The position numbers were made by a program, and so were the translations under genes. The notes beneath the pieces were generated by a model. It was not told the DNA's origin, ran no database searches, and saw only the letters and a program-made list of their open reading frames with translations. From Comamonadaceae bacterium OS-4 (GTDB lineage: Bacteria; Pseudomonadota; Gammaproteobacteria; Burkholderiales; Burkholderiaceae_C), in contig AP026970.1 of NCBI GenBank assembly GCA_027924025.1, positions 3,494,501 through 3,558,500 of the forward strand: a stretch of 64,000 bases of DNA. Direction: 5' to 3'. Below are positions 55,001-64,000 of the stretch, in pieces. Position 1 is the stretch's first letter. Every line of letters begins with the position of its first letter.

Positions 55001-58000
55001 TTCTGCCGGCTCTGCCATTGCCGATAACTCCGGCTCCGGCACCATCAAGGACGACGGCACCGGCTCGCCTCCCGGCGGCCCCACCGACAACGATGCGCCT
55101 AGCCTGGTCATCACCGGCCCCGCAACCGTCAACGAAGCCGCAGGCACCCTGACCTACACCGTCACCCTCTCCAACGCCGCCAGCGGCCCCATCACGGTGG
55201 CCTACAACGCCTCCACTGGCACTGCCACTTCCGGCACCGACTTCGCCTCCACCACAGGCACCCTGACGTTTGCCCCCGGTGTGACCAGCCAGACGTTTAC
55301 CGTGGCTATTACCAACGACACCACGTTTGAAGGTGCCGAGAACTTCTCCGTCAATCTGTCGGCCCCCACCGGCGGCGCCACCATTGCCACCGGCTCTGTG
55401 CTCACCACCATCAACGACGATGGCACCGGCGGCCCTCCTGGCTCCGACAACGACACCCCCGTCTTGTCCGTGGCCAACATCTCGGTCGCAGAAGGCGCCA
55501 GCGCCGTCTTCACCGTGAGCATCTCCAACCCCAGCACCAGCCCGGTGGTTTTCACACCATCGCTGGCCAGTGGCTCTGCCACCCTGGGCACCGATACCGC
55601 CGCCCCAAGCAACCTGGAGTTCAACAGCGGCACTGTCGCCTCTCCCGTGTGGACTCCTGTGACCGGCAATGTGACCATCCCCGCAGGTGCGACCTCCGTG
55701 CAGCTGCGCCTGGCCACCACCGATGATGTGATCTCTGAAGGTAACGAATCCTTCACCCTGACCGCCACTCCGGTCTCCGGCGCCACCACGACGCCTGCCT
55801 CCGGCACCGCCACCATCACCGATAACGACGGTACGCCCCAGTTCTCCATCAATGACGTCTCCGTCAATGAGGGCGCAGGCACCATCACCTTCACCGTGAC
55901 CCTGTCCAACCCAGGCGCCAGTGCGCTCACCGTGGACTACGCCGCCGCCAGCGGCACCGCCAGCGTGGGCGCCGCCGGTAGCGACGTCACCGCAGGCACC
56001 AGCGCATTGGCTGGCACCTTGACCTTCGCCCCCGGCGTGCTCACACAGACCGTGACCCTGAACGTCACCAATGACACCGTCTACGAGGTCAGCGAAGCCT
56101 TTACCGTCAATCTCTCCAACGCTTCTGCCGGCTCTGCCATTGCCGATAACTCCGGCTCCGGCACCATCAAGGACGACGGCACCGGCTCGCCTCCCGGCGG
56201 CCCCACCGACAACGATGCGCCTAGCCTGGTCATCACCGGCCCCGCAACCGTCAACGAAGCCGCAGGCACCCTGACCTACACCGTCACCCTCTCCAACGCC
56301 GCCAGCGGCCCCATCACGGTGGCCTACAACGCCTCCACTGGCACTGCCACTTCCGGCACCGACTTCGCCTCCACCACAGGCACCCTGACGTTTGCCCCCG
56401 GTGTGACCAGCCAGACGTTTACCGTGGCTATTACCAACGACACCACGTTTGAAGGTGCCGAGAACTTCTCCGTCAATCTGTCGGCCCCCACCGGCGGCGC
56501 CACCATTGCCACCGGCTCTGTGCTCACCACCATCAACGACGATGGCACCGGCGGCCCTCCTGGCTCCGACAACGACACCCCCGTCTTGTCCGTGGCCAAC
56601 ATCTCGGTCGCAGAAGGCGCCAGCGCCGTCTTCACCGTGAGCATCTCCAACCCCAGCACCAGCCCGGTGGTTTTCACACCATCGCTGGCCAGTGGCTCTG
56701 CCACCCTGGGCACCGATACCGCCGCCCCAAGCAACCTGGAGTTCAACAGCGGCACTGTCGCCTCTCCCGTGTGGACTCCTGTGACCGGCAATGTGACCAT
56801 CCCCGCAGGTGCGACCTCCGTGCAGCTGCGCCTGGCCACCACCGATGATGTGATCTCTGAAGGTAACGAATCCTTCACCCTGACCGCCACTCCGGTCTCC
56901 GGCGCCACCACGACGCCTGCCTCCGGCACCGCCACCATCACCGATAACGACGGTACGCCCCAGTTCTCCATCAATGACGTCTCCGTCAATGAGGGCGCAG
57001 GCACCATCACCTTCACCGTGACCCTGTCCAACCCAGGCGCCAGTGCGCTCACCGTGGACTACGCCGCCGCCAGCGGCACCGCCAGCGTGGGCGCCGCCGG
57101 TAGCGACGTCACCGCAGGCACCAGCGCATTGGCTGGCACCTTGACCTTCGCCCCCGGCGTGCTCACACAGACCGTGACCCTGAACGTCACCAATGACACC
57201 GTCTACGAGGTCAGCGAAGCCTTTACCGTCAATCTCTCCAACGCTTCTGCCGGCTCTGCCATTGCCGATAACTCCGGCTCCGGCACCATCAAGGACGACG
57301 GCACCGGCTCGCCTCCCGGCGGCCCCACCGACAACGATGCGCCTAGCCTGGTCATCACCGGCCCCGCAACCGTCAACGAAGCCGCAGGCACCCTGACCTA
57401 CACCGTCACCCTCTCCAACGCCGCCAGCGGCCCCATCACGGTGGCCTACAACGCCTCCACTGGCACTGCCACTTCCGGCACCGACTTCGCCTCCACCACA
57501 GGCACCCTGACGTTTGCCCCCGGTGTGACCAGCCAGACGTTTACCGTGGCTATTACCAACGACACCACGTTTGAAGGTGCCGAGAACTTCTCCGTCAATC
57601 TGTCGGCCCCCACCGGCGGCGCCACCATTGCCACCGGCTCTGTGCTCACCACCATCAACGACGATGGCACCGGCGGCCCTCCTGGCTCCGACAACGACAC
57701 CCCCGTCTTGTCCGTGGCCAGCATCTCGGTCGCAGAAGGCGCCAGCGCCGTCATCACCGTGTGCATCTCCAACCCCAGCACCAGCCCGGTGGTTTTCACA
57801 CCATCGCTGGCCAGTGGCTCTGCCACCCTGGGCACCGATACCGCCGCCCCAAGCAACCTGGAGTTCAACAGCGGCACTGTCGCCTCTCCCGTGTGGACTC
57901 CTGTGACCGGCAATGTGACCATCCCCGCAGGTGCGACCTCCGTGCAGCTGCGCCTGGCCACCACCGATGATGTGATCTCTGAAGGTAACGAATCCTTCAC

Positions 58001-61000
58001 CCTGACCGCCACTCCGGTCTCCGGCGCCACCACGACGCCTGCCTCCGGCACCGCCACCATCACCGATAACGACGGTACGCCCCAGTTCTCCATCAATGAC
58101 GTCTCCGTCAATGAGGGCGCAGGCACCATCACCTTCACCGTGACCCTGTCCAACCCAGGCGCCAGTGCGCTCACCGTGGACTACGCCGCCGCCAGCGGCA
58201 CCGCCAGCGTGGGCGCCGCCGGTAGCGACGTCACCGCAGGCACCAGCGCATTGGCTGGCACCTTGACCTTCGCCCCCGGCGTGCTCACACAGACCGTGAC
58301 CCTGAACGTCACCAATGACACCGTCTACGAGGTCAGCGAAGCCTTTACCGTCAATCTCTCCAACGCTTCTGCCGGCTCTGCCATTGCCGATAACTCCGGC
58401 TCCGGCACCATCAAGGACGACGGCACCGGCTCGCCTCCCGGCGGCCCCACCGACAACGATGCGCCTACGGTCGCGATCTCGGTCGCCCAGCCGTCAGTCG
58501 ATGAAGACGGTGCCACCAACCTGAATTACACCGTCAGCCTGGCCAACGGCAAGACCTCGGCCTTCGACACCACCGTGACCTTCACCCTGACGGGCACAGC
58601 CACCGAGGGCACCGACTACGCTGCCGTCACCAAGACCGTCACGATCCCAGCCGGTCAGACCTCGGTCAACTTCGTGGTCGATCCGACCTCGGACACCGTG
58701 TTCGAAGGCAATGAGTCGGTCACCGCTACGCTGACCGGTGCGACGACTAACGGCACGGCCCTGGGCCTGAGCCCAACAGCGTCCGCAGCCACCGGCACCA
58801 TCACCGACAACGACCAACCCACGGTTGCTGTCTCTGTGTCTCCTGCCAGCGTGGCAGAAGATGGCGCCACCAACCTGGTGTACACCTTCACCCTGAGCAA
58901 TCCGTCTGCGTTTGCCACCACGGTGAACTACACCCTCAGCGGCTCGGCCACTAACGGCACCGACTACACCGGCTCCCCCTTGACCGGCAGCGTGACCATC
59001 CCGGCAGGTTCGACCACGGCCACTATCACCATTGACCCCACTGCGGACACCACGTTCGAGGGCAATGAGACAGTGACCGCCACCATCGACAGCGCCACCA
59101 GCAACGCGGTGGCCCTGACAGCTACGACCGCTGCGGCCACCGGCACCATCACCAACGATGACAACGCTCCTGTGGTCTCCATTGCCGTGGCTCCAGGCAC
59201 CATCGCTGAAGACGCGGCCGCCGGTAACGTGATGACCTACACCGTCTCCCTGAGCAACCCCAGCTCCGTCGATACGGTGGTCACTTACACCCTCACTGGC
59301 TCTGCCACCGAGGGCACCGACTACGTCACCGCTGCGACCCGTACCGTCACGATCCTGGCCGGTCAGACCTCTGCGACTTTCACGGTCGATCCCACCAGCG
59401 ATAACGTCTTTGAGGCCAATGAGTCTGTGATCGCCACTGTGACTACCGCCACCGGCGGGGCCACTGTCAGTGCGACCAATAATGTCGCCACCGGCACCAT
59501 CACCGACAACGACCAACCCACGGTTGCTGTCTCTGTGTCTCCTGCCAGCGTGGCAGAAGATGGCGCCACCAACCTGGTGTACACCTTCACCCTGAGCAAT
59601 CCGTCTGCGTTTGCCACCACGGTGAACTACACCCTCAGCGGCTCGGCCACTAACGGCACCGACTACACCGGCTCCCCCTTGACCGGCAGCGTGACCATCC
59701 CGGCAGGTTCGACCACGGCCACTATCACCATTGACCCCACTGCGGACACCACGTTCGAGGGCAATGAGACAGTGACCGCCACCATCGACAGCGCCACCAG
59801 CAACGCGGTGGCCCTGACAGCTACGACCGCTGCGGCCACCGGCACCATCACCAACGATGACAACGCTCCTGTGGTCTCCATTGCCGTGGCTCCAGGCACC
59901 ATCGCTGAAGACGCGGCCGCCGGTAACGTGATGACCTACACCGTCTCCCTGAGCAACCCCAGCTCCGTCGATACGGTGGTCACTTACACCCTCACTGGCT
60001 CTGCCACCGAGGGCACCGACTACGTCACCGCTGCGACCCGTACCGTCACGATCCTGGCCGGTCAGACCTCTGCGACTTTCACGGTCGATCCCACCAGCGA
60101 TAACGTCTTTGAGGCCAATGAGTCTGTGATCGCCACTGTGACTACCGCCACCGGCGGGGCCACTGTCAGTGCGACCAATAATGTCGCCACCGGCACCATC
60201 ACCGACAACGACCAACCCACGGTTGCTGTCTCTGTGTCTCCTGCCAGCGTGGCAGAAGATGGCGCCACCAACCTGGTGTACACCTTCACCCTGAGCAATC
60301 CGTCTGCGTTTGCCACCACGGTGAACTACACCCTCAGCGGCTCGGCCACTAACGGCACCGACTACACCGGCTCCCCCTTGACCGGCAGCGTGACCATCCC
60401 GGCAGGTTCGACCACGGCCACTATCACCATTGACCCCACTGCGGACACCACGTTCGAGGGCAATGAGACAGTGACCGCCACCATCGACAGCGCCACCAGC
60501 AACGCGGTGGCCCTGACAGCTACGACCGCTGCGGCCACCGGCACCATCCTGAATGACGATAACGCCATACCAACCGCTGCCAATGGCACCGCTTTGGGTA
60601 TTGAAGATACGCCATTAGTATTCACTTGGGCACAATTCAATATCGCTGACCAAGACACTCCCGCTGCGAACCTTGGCGTGCGCGTGACGGGCCTAACTGG
60701 AATAAATGGCGTATTGCAAACTTCTGTCGATGGGATAACTTGGACTAGCGTTGCCGCCAACCAATTGATCTCAAAAGCCACAATTGACGCTGGCAATTTC
60801 CGCTTTTTGCCAGACCTCAATGAATCTGGGGTGGACGCGAGTCCAACGGCTGGAGTAGGTAACCAACTAAAAGACTACGCCAATTTCACCTACCAAGGCT
60901 TTGACGGAATTGCAAACAGCAACACAGCGACGATGGCCATCGACATTGCGCCTGTTGCAGATGTGCCGACATTAACAGTGCAAGACCGTGGTGCTGTCGT

Positions 61001-62549
61001 GGTGTTCAATAACAGCTGGGAAAGCGCGCCAAACTCGAACAACACCAGCGAAGCAAATTCCGGCACTACGCTGGAAGGCTGGACATTGGTGACCACACCG
61101 GACACCTTTGCTGGCGGTACCAACGCGTTCGAAACTTGGACAGATCTGGATGGACAGCAGCGCCAAGACGGCGGGACCAACGTTGTGTATGCCGCCGCTG
61201 GAAACGGAAATACCTTCCTTGAACTCAATAATGCGGACGGTACTGGCGCGCTGATTCAAACGTTAGGCGTAAGCCGGTCCATTGCTACTACCGCCGGCAT
61301 GGCCTATGAATTGTCTTTCGACTTTGCAGGACGCCCAGGATTTGCCAATACATTTACACAAATTGGCATCTACTTGGATGGCACTCTGGTACAGACTTAC
61401 TCCAACACCAGTCCACAGACTTCTATCGACTGGAAGAACTTGGTCTACACCTTCACGGGGGATGGAGCAGCACACACCATCTTGATTCGGACAGATGCAA
61501 CCACATTCAACGCCAATGGACGCGGTGCATTTATTGATGATATGAAGGTCATTGCCTATCAGGGTGTGGCAGCCGGTGCGGGTGAAATAGCAGGCTCCAC
61601 ATCTGTGGCATTGGCGAACTACGTCAGCGGTGCGCTCACCGATACCGATGGCTCCGAGGCACTGACATACACATTCACTGGAGTTCCTGCGGGCTCGACG
61701 ATTGTGTCTTCAACAACTACGCACGCCATAGTTGGAGGTGCCATCACCATTGCAGCCTCTGAGCTTGCAACTGCGCAGTTGCGCTTTGCCGACACCAACG
61801 TCGGGCATTTTTCGATCGGTGTAGTAGCAACCAGTACTGAAACCAGCAATGGCAGCACTATATCTTCCGCGTCGCAAACATTGGATTTTGATGTCAAGTC
61901 AAAATTCGTCGCCACGGACATGGTGTACGACGAGGTCAATGGTTATACAGACATTTTGGGTACGACCGGCAACGACACGACGGCGCTCAACGGAACCACA
62001 GGCAATGACCAAATCAAGGGCGGGCTGGGCAACGACACTTTAGGAGGCGCTGCAGGCACCGCAGGCAATGACGTGCTTGATGGCGGCGAAGGAACTGACA
62101 TTCTTCGTGGAGGGGCAGGAACTGACGTGTTGATTGGTGGCGCAGGCAACGACACTTTGACAGGTGGCGCAGACAGTGACACGTTCGTCTGGAACCTGGT
62201 GGATCGCGGCACGGTGGGAACGCCCGCTGCCGATACCATTACTGACTTCAACGTTGCCACACCCGCAGCTGGTGGTGACGTAATTGACCTGCGTGACCTA
62301 CTGGTTGGGGAAAATCGCGGAACAGGAACGGGCAACTTGACGGACTATTTGCACTTTGAGGTTCAGGCAGGAACTACGATTGTCCACATCAGCACCACCG
62401 GCGCATATGGTGCAGGAGGGTTTGCAGCAACCAAAGACGATCAGACTATTACCCTTGGTGTGAACCTGCCGAATGCATTGGGGGTTGGAAACACCGATGC
62501 AGCCATCATTCAGGACCTGCTATCCAAAGGGAAGTTGATTACCGATTAA
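48654..62549 (+). CDS. lapA: Giant LapA-type RTX adhesin, 4631 residues
   Basis: Residues 1-120 form a LapA-type retention module ([19 protein letters not shown], then [21 protein letters not shown]), with the LapG protease recognition TAAG at 117-120. A first Calx-beta-like domain (about 166-280) is followed by eight 374-residue units of three such domains each. Next come one single domain and 2.5 units of 233 residues, for 31 Calx-beta-like domains in all. The C-terminus has a cadherin-like linker, a jelly-roll-like segment (about 4110-4300), RTX nonapeptides ([16 protein letters not shown]) and a type I secretion signal ending [10 protein letters not shown]. Asp-rich linkers suggest calcium-dependent rigidity. 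It should mediate surface attachment and biofilm formation. Only one cysteine is visible. Confidence 0.95.
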   Translation: MATSQVSAQARGVVVILQGNAWVVSQDGAKRAIKVGDEIQEGQVVITENGTRLELALPNGQAISLEAGRELLIDANLLGLSPTDATEAALRDLNSGSATIEQIIASGGDLSTQLEATAAGLSGGDASDSHSFVRVMRINESLGTASIDRGADTQETVFVQENAATPAAPSIASISSPVQTEGNVLVFSVALNASSSVFSTFSFNLGGGSAINSDYGSPTFSNGVTFDPIGKTISVPPGVIGFTVSVPTTNDSVFEGNESVPIDIGGVTGTGTILDNDKPSLNITGPATVNEAAGTLTYTVTLSNAASGPITVAYNASTGTATSGTDFASTTGTLTFAPGVTSQTFTVAITNDTTFEGAENFSVNLSAPTGGATIATGSVLTTINDDGTGGPPGSDNDTPVLSVANISVAEGASAVFTVSISNPSTSPVVFTPSLASGSATLGTDTAAPSNLEFNSGTVASPVWTPVTGNVTIPAGATSVQLRLATTDDVISEGNESFTLTATPVSGATTTPASGTATITDNDGTPQFSINDVSVNEGAGTITFTVTLSNPGASALTVDYAAASGTASVGAAGSDVTAGTSALAGTLTFAPGVLTQTVTLNVTNDTVYEVSEAFTVNLSNASAGSAIADNSGSGTIKDDGTGSPPGGPTDNDAPSLVITGPATVNEAAGTLTYTVTLSNAASGPITVAYNASTGTATSGTDFASTTGTLTFAPGVTSQTFTVAITNDTTFEGAENFSVNLSAPTGGATIATGSVLTTINDDGTGGPPGSDNDTPVLSVANISVAEGASAVFTVSISNPSTSPVVFTPSLASGSATLGTDTAAPSNLEFNSGTVASPVWTPVTGNVTIPAGATSVQLRLATTDDVISEGNESFTLTATPVSGATTTPASGTATITDNDGTPQFSINDVSVNEGAGTITFTVTLSNPGASALTVDYAAASGTASVGAAGSDVTAGTSALAGTLTFAPGVLTQTVTLNVTNDTVYEVSEAFTVNLSNASAGSAIADNSGSGTIKDDGTGSPPGGPTDNDAPSLVITGPATVNEAAGTLTYTVTLSNAASGPITVAYNASTGTATSGTDFASTTGTLTFAPGVTSQTFTVAITNDTTFEGAENFSVNLSAPTGGATIATGSVLTTINDDGTGGPPGSDNDTPVLSVANISVAEGASAVFTVSISNPSTSPVVFTPSLASGSATLGTDTAAPSNLEFNSGTVASPVWTPVTGNVTIPAGATSVQLRLATTDDVISEGNESFTLTATPVSGATTTPASGTATITDNDGTPQFSINDVSVNEGAGTITFTVTLSNPGASALTVDYAAASGTASVGAAGSDVTAGTSALAGTLTFAPGVLTQTVTLNVTNDTVYEVSEAFTVNLSNASAGSAIADNSGSGTIKDDGTGSPPGGPTDNDAPSLVITGPATVNEAAGTLTYTVTLSNAASGPITVAYNASTGTATSGTDFASTTGTLTFAPGVTSQTFTVAITNDTTFEGAENFSVNLSAPTGGATIATGSVLTTINDDGTGGPPGSDNDTPVLSVANISVAEGASAVFTVSISNPSTSPVVFTPSLASGSATLGTDTAAPSNLEFNSGTVASPVWTPVTGNVTIPAGATSVQLRLATTDDVISEGNESFTLTATPVSGATTTPASGTATITDNDGTPQFSINDVSVNEGAGTITFTVTLSNPGASALTVDYAAASGTASVGAAGSDVTAGTSALAGTLTFAPGVLTQTVTLNVTNDTVYEVSEAFTVNLSNASAGSAIADNSGSGTIKDDGTGSPPGGPTDNDAPSLVITGPATVNEAAGTLTYTVTLSNAASGPITVAYNASTGTATSGTDFASTTGTLTFAPGVTSQTFTVAITNDTTFEGAENFSVNLSAPTGGATIATGSVLTTINDDGTGGPPGSDNDTPVLSVANISVAEGASAVFTVSISNPSTSPVVFTPSLASGSATLGTDTAAPSNLEFNSGTVASPVWTPVTGNVTIPAGATSVQLRLATTDDVISEGNESFTLTATPVSGATTTPASGTATITDNDGTPQFSINDVSVNEGAGTITFTVTLSNPGASALTVDYAAASGTASVGAAGSDVTAGTSALAGTLTFAPGVLTQTVTLNVTNDTVYEVSEAFTVNLSNASAGSAIADNSGSGTIKDDGTGSPPGGPTDNDAPSLVITGPATVNEAAGTLTYTVTLSNAASGPITVAYNASTGTATSGTDFASTTGTLTFAPGVTSQTFTVAITNDTTFEGAENFSVNLSAPTGGATIATGSVLTTINDDGTGGPPGSDNDTPVLSVANISVAEGASAVFTVSISNPSTSPVVFTPSLASGSATLGTDTAAPSNLEFNSGTVASPVWTPVTGNVTIPAGATSVQLRLATTDDVISEGNESFTLTATPVSGATTTPASGTATITDNDGTPQFSINDVSVNEGAGTITFTVTLSNPGASALTVDYAAASGTASVGAAGSDVTAGTSALAGTLTFAPGVLTQTVTLNVTNDTVYEVSEAFTVNLSNASAGSAIADNSGSGTIKDDGTGSPPGGPTDNDAPSLVITGPATVNEAAGTLTYTVTLSNAASGPITVAYNASTGTATSGTDFASTTGTLTFAPGVTSQTFTVAITNDTTFEGAENFSVNLSAPTGGATIATGSVLTTINDDGTGGPPGSDNDTPVLSVANISVAEGASAVFTVSISNPSTSPVVFTPSLASGSATLGTDTAAPSNLEFNSGTVASPVWTPVTGNVTIPAGATSVQLRLATTDDVISEGNESFTLTATPVSGATTTPASGTATITDNDGTPQFSINDVSVNEGAGTITFTVTLSNPGASALTVDYAAASGTASVGAAGSDVTAGTSALAGTLTFAPGVLTQTVTLNVTNDTVYEVSEAFTVNLSNASAGSAIADNSGSGTIKDDGTGSPPGGPTDNDAPSLVITGPATVNEAAGTLTYTVTLSNAASGPITVAYNASTGTATSGTDFASTTGTLTFAPGVTSQTFTVAITNDTTFEGAENFSVNLSAPTGGATIATGSVLTTINDDGTGGPPGSDNDTPVLSVASISVAEGASAVITVCISNPSTSPVVFTPSLASGSATLGTDTAAPSNLEFNSGTVASPVWTPVTGNVTIPAGATSVQLRLATTDDVISEGNESFTLTATPVSGATTTPASGTATITDNDGTPQFSINDVSVNEGAGTITFTVTLSNPGASALTVDYAAASGTASVGAAGSDVTAGTSALAGTLTFAPGVLTQTVTLNVTNDTVYEVSEAFTVNLSNASAGSAIADNSGSGTIKDDGTGSPPGGPTDNDAPTVAISVAQPSVDEDGATNLNYTVSLANGKTSAFDTTVTFTLTGTATEGTDYAAVTKTVTIPAGQTSVNFVVDPTSDTVFEGNESVTATLTGATTNGTALGLSPTASAATGTITDNDQPTVAVSVSPASVAEDGATNLVYTFTLSNPSAFATTVNYTLSGSATNGTDYTGSPLTGSVTIPAGSTTATITIDPTADTTFEGNETVTATIDSATSNAVALTATTAAATGTITNDDNAPVVSIAVAPGTIAEDAAAGNVMTYTVSLSNPSSVDTVVTYTLTGSATEGTDYVTAATRTVTILAGQTSATFTVDPTSDNVFEANESVIATVTTATGGATVSATNNVATGTITDNDQPTVAVSVSPASVAEDGATNLVYTFTLSNPSAFATTVNYTLSGSATNGTDYTGSPLTGSVTIPAGSTTATITIDPTADTTFEGNETVTATIDSATSNAVALTATTAAATGTITNDDNAPVVSIAVAPGTIAEDAAAGNVMTYTVSLSNPSSVDTVVTYTLTGSATEGTDYVTAATRTVTILAGQTSATFTVDPTSDNVFEANESVIATVTTATGGATVSATNNVATGTITDNDQPTVAVSVSPASVAEDGATNLVYTFTLSNPSAFATTVNYTLSGSATNGTDYTGSPLTGSVTIPAGSTTATITIDPTADTTFEGNETVTATIDSATSNAVALTATTAAATGTILNDDNAIPTAANGTALGIEDTPLVFTWAQFNIADQDTPAANLGVRVTGLTGINGVLQTSVDGITWTSVAANQLISKATIDAGNFRFLPDLNESGVDASPTAGVGNQLKDYANFTYQGFDGIANSNTATMAIDIAPVADVPTLTVQDRGAVVVFNNSWESAPNSNNTSEANSGTTLEGWTLVTTPDTFAGGTNAFETWTDLDGQQRQDGGTNVVYAAAGNGNTFLELNNADGTGALIQTLGVSRSIATTAGMAYELSFDFAGRPGFANTFTQIGIYLDGTLVQTYSNTSPQTSIDWKNLVYTFTGDGAAHTILIRTDATTFNANGRGAFIDDMKVIAYQGVAAGAGEIAGSTSVALANYVSGALTDTDGSEALTYTFTGVPAGSTIVSSTTTHAIVGGAITIAASELATAQLRFADTNVGHFSIGVVATSTETSNGSTISSASQTLDFDVKSKFVATDMVYDEVNGYTDILGTTGNDTTALNGTTGNDQIKGGLGNDTLGGAAGTAGNDVLDGGEGTDILRGGAGTDVLIGGAGNDTLTGGADSDTFVWNLVDRGTVGTPAADTITDFNVATPAAGGDVIDLRDLLVGENRGTGTGNLTDYLHFEVQAGTTIVHISTTGAYGAGGFAATKDDQTITLGVNLPNALGVGNTDAAIIQDLLSKGKLITD
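49500..58475 (+). repeat. Eight tandem 1122-bp coding repeats
   Basis: Units begin at 49500, 50622, 51744, 52866, 53988, 55110, 56232 and 57354, exactly 1122 bases apart and together 8976 bases. Each encodes 374 residues: three Calx-beta-like domains joined by [13 protein letters not shown] and [15 protein letters not shown] linkers. Units 1-7 appear identical in translation and in antisense frames. Unit 8 has three substitutions, at 57721, 57753 and 57762. Confidence 0.95.
58815..60548 (+). repeat. Two and a half tandem 699-bp coding repeats
   Basis: Units start at 58815, 59514 and 60213; the third is cut at 60548 after 336 bases. A full unit encodes 233 residues with two Calx-beta-like domains (opening [17 protein letters not shown] and [17 protein letters not shown]). 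The copies look identical where they overlap. Confidence 0.93.
60984..61560 (+). other. Non-repeated jelly-roll-like segment of the adhesin
   Basis: The encoded ~190 residues (from [10 protein letters not shown] to FIDDMKVIA, with [22 protein letters not shown] and [10 protein letters not shown]) have the strand pattern of galactose-binding-like or DUF642-like domains. Such modules near the distal end of RTX adhesins often bind ligands. Codon use is more AT-rich than in the preceding repeats. Confidence 0.6.
61956..62190 (+). other. RTX nonapeptide region of the adhesin
   Basis: This encodes several GGxGxDxxx-type repeats ([36 protein letters not shown]) that form a calcium-bound parallel beta roll, followed by the C-terminal type I secretion signal. 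Confidence 0.9.
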
Positions 62550-62565
62550 CACTAACCCCCTAGAA

Positions 62566-62596
62566 AAGCCTGCTGAAATTCAGCGGGCTTTTTTTG
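62566..62596 (+). terminator. Rho-independent terminator after the adhesin gene
   Basis: AGCCTGCTG pairs with CAGCGGGCT around an AAATT loop, followed by seven T, 17 bases after the adhesin stop. It separates the adhesin from the convergent LapD-like gene. Confidence 0.9.
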
Positions 62597-62641
62597 AGCC
62601 TAAGGAGCATGAAGGAGATCGTGAGCGATGCCTTGACTGGA

Positions 62642-64000
62642 TTATTCGCTGATTGCGGGACCTGTAACACCATCAAACCCCAAGGTACCCAAGGCACTCA
62701 ACTCTTCTGGCGTTGATACGCCCTCGGCCAAGACCTGAAGACCAATATTGTGTGCAATAGAGCACAAGCCCTTTAGAAAAGCAGCATTGCCCGCATTGCT
62801 ATCTATTCCTCGAACAAAACTAGAGTCCACCTTCAAGTAATCCAAGCCAAGGTCATGCAACCGACCGATCTGGCTGAATCGGTGTCCGAAGTGCTCCAGC
62901 CCCAGATGGCAGCCTGCCGCCTTGACACTTGGGCAAAGCGATCGAAAAGCATCTAAATGCTTAAACGCGCCTTCCTCAGCAACCTCGAGCCATAATTTCT
63001 GAGCGACTGAAGCATGCTGCTTTAAAAGTGTCAAAAGTTTGGGCTGAAAAGTAGCGTCCTCCAGCGAACTGGCAGATAAGTTGATGGCGAGTCCCGGCAA
63101 ATCAGGCTGACGCGCAAGTTCTTTAAGGCCTAGTTCCACCGCGGTAAAGTCTAGAGCCGACGTCAACTTCAATCGCTCGGCAATCGGCAAAAAACGCCCA
63201 GCCGGCAACCATTCCCCGCGCTCGTCAAACATCAAGCGCAAAGGGCACTCGCGATGAGACAGGCCGCCAGACATGGTCATTACGGGGAATGAAATTAGAC
63301 GCACCCAGCCGTGCTCCAAAGCACGGCGAATCATGATGGCCCACTGGTCTGCGGTACGTGGCAAATCATCATCTGTCGAGACACGCGCCTCTTGAATACT
63401 GTTCGCCTGAGAGGCCTCTGCAGTCGCCAATGCACTGTCAATACGCGCAAGAAGCTCGCCGATGTTTTCGCCTTGGCTGAACCGCCCATAGCCCACGGCG
63501 GCGGTATTGCCGCCCTCCACAAAGGGGGCAGCCTCCTTAATCAGTACCTGGATGAGTCGGCTTGCGAGCTCCTGCCCGTCCACATTGGCAGGCAGCAAAA
63601 GTGCGAAATCAGCGCCATTCAATCGGGCAGGCACGCTCTCTGAATGGGCCTCAGCAACCCGCTTGAGAACATTTCCTGTCAGCTTTAAAAAATCGTCCGT
63701 CGCTGCACGCCCCAGGCGCCGGTTGATGCCTGCGAGGTCCGCCAAACGAACCATCAACAGCACACCACCGGAGGAGTCTTCTGCATCCATGCCTTGACGC
63801 AATCGGGCCATGAAATACGCACGATTAGCCAGCCCGGTCAAGTTATCAAAGTTGGCCTCCTGCCTGACTTGCTCAAGACGAAGGGCTTCATCATCAAACA
63901 TCGACTTCAGGCGCCCGACCGTTGCATTCATTGCGCTGGCCAGTTGCTTCAGCTCTGGTACCTTGGGCTCCTCCACCGTGACGAAGCGTCGCTGCGTGAT
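62642..64000 (-). CDS. lapD: LapD-like c-di-GMP receptor, degenerate GGDEF-EAL (5' end outside window)
   Basis: The open frame continues to the window edge, so the N-terminus (expected periplasmic and membrane part) is missing. The visible part starts ITQRRFVTVEEPKVPELK, a HAMP-like juxtamembrane region. A GGDEF domain follows whose active motif is degenerate (NGADF in RLNGADFALLLP). The EAL domain has degraded catalytic positions: ECPLR for EALLR, and LEHFG in place of the DDFG acidic pair. Such a protein binds c-di-GMP without making or breaking it. Its place next to a LapA-type adhesin identifies it as the LapD partner that controls LapG. Confidence 0.88.
   Translation of the reverse strand: MTQRRFVTVEEPKVPELKQLASAMNATVGRLKSMFDDEALRLEQVRQEANFDNLTGLANRAYFMARLRQGMDAEDSSGGVLLMVRLADLAGINRRLGRAATDDFLKLTGNVLKRVAEAHSESVPARLNGADFALLLPANVDGQELASRLIQVLIKEAAPFVEGGNTAAVGYGRFSQGENIGELLARIDSALATAEASQANSIQEARVSTDDDLPRTADQWAIMIRRALEHGWVRLISFPVMTMSGGLSHRECPLRLMFDERGEWLPAGRFLPIAERLKLTSALDFTAVELGLKELARQPDLPGLAINLSASSLEDATFQPKLLTLLKQHASVAQKLWLEVAEEGAFKHLDAFRSLCPSVKAAGCHLGLEHFGHRFSQIGRLHDLGLDYLKVDSSFVRGIDSNAGNAAFLKGLCSIAHNIGLQVLAEGVSTPEELSALGTLGFDGVTGPAISE

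Noticed and set aside
49592..60215. Long open frames on the minus strand inside the adhesin repeats (242 and 573 codons, repeated)
   Set aside because: They recur with the repeat period and arise from the biased codon use of the plus-strand gene; they have no start signals or recognisable domains.
49500..60548. Tandem repeat array considered as a CRISPR-like or non-coding satellite
   Set aside because: The units are 1122 and 699 bases, multiples of three, fully open in one frame and encode Calx-beta-like domains.

Overview
The window looks like a chromosomal segment of a betaproteobacterium, most likely of the family Comamonadaceae (Rhodoferax or a near relative). This is an inference from gene content and order, not from a marker gene. 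The indicators are an ATP-grasp glutamate-cysteine ligase with gshB nearby, the bamE-dapB-exbBD-leuS-lptE-holA-proA order, an hpf-ptsN-hprK cluster facing fur, split-subunit pntAB, and a short dispersed repeat present in six copies. No tRNA, rRNA, CRISPR array, transposase or phage gene was recognised.

Region 1-13.7 kb. It opens with the 3' end of an unidentified gene, then ohrR-ohr (organic peroxide sensing and removal) with a strong operator/promoter over the ohrR start. Next come a small K+ channel-like protein and a four-gene overlapping operon of two phosphatases and two kinases (metallophosphoesterase, Ser/Thr kinase fused to a UspA domain, SrkA-like kinase, PAP2). These are followed by an NAD epimerase, a DUF2520 protein, a terC-exoD pair behind a probable Mn2+ riboswitch (yybP-ykoY type), a GT39 glycosyltransferase with a PAP2 phosphatase, and small enzymes.

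Region 13.7-33.9 kb, almost all on the minus strand: housekeeping. It holds gshB, benE, kup, gshA, proA, holA, an arginase/ornithine cyclodeaminase/Lrp block placed inside the leuS-lptE...holA series, leuS (with an extra compositionally odd segment), exbD, exbB, dapB and bamE. fur (plus strand) faces hprK, ptsN and hpf.

Region 34.1-43.9 kb: an MFS transporter, corA, mtnN-fadD, the three-gene proton-translocating transhydrogenase pntAa-pntAb-pntB, and nudJ-mnmA.

Region 43.9-64 kb: a biofilm-adhesin locus of the Lap type. In order it has a small conserved protein, a LapB-like type I secretion ABC transporter, a LapC-like membrane fusion protein, a LuxR-family regulator with a degenerate receiver, a 4631-residue RTX adhesin, and convergently a LapD-like c-di-GMP receptor that runs off the window edge. 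The adhesin has a LapA-type N-terminal retention module with a TAAG protease site, 31 Calx-beta-like domains, and a C-terminal RTX/type I secretion signal. Of its repeats, 8 x 1122 bp are practically identical. By analogy with Pseudomonas, LapB/LapC export the adhesin, its N-terminus holds it at the outer membrane, and LapD sequesters the protease LapG when c-di-GMP is high. LapG and the TolC-like LapE are not in the window.

Two observations seem least described. One is the dispersed repeat with invariant core GCTAT-N8-TAGCT-N4-GCGC: three copies lie inside genes, all in the same orientation and reading frame, and three lie at gene ends where they supply stop codons. The other is the kinase/phosphatase operon with the kinase-UspA fusion.
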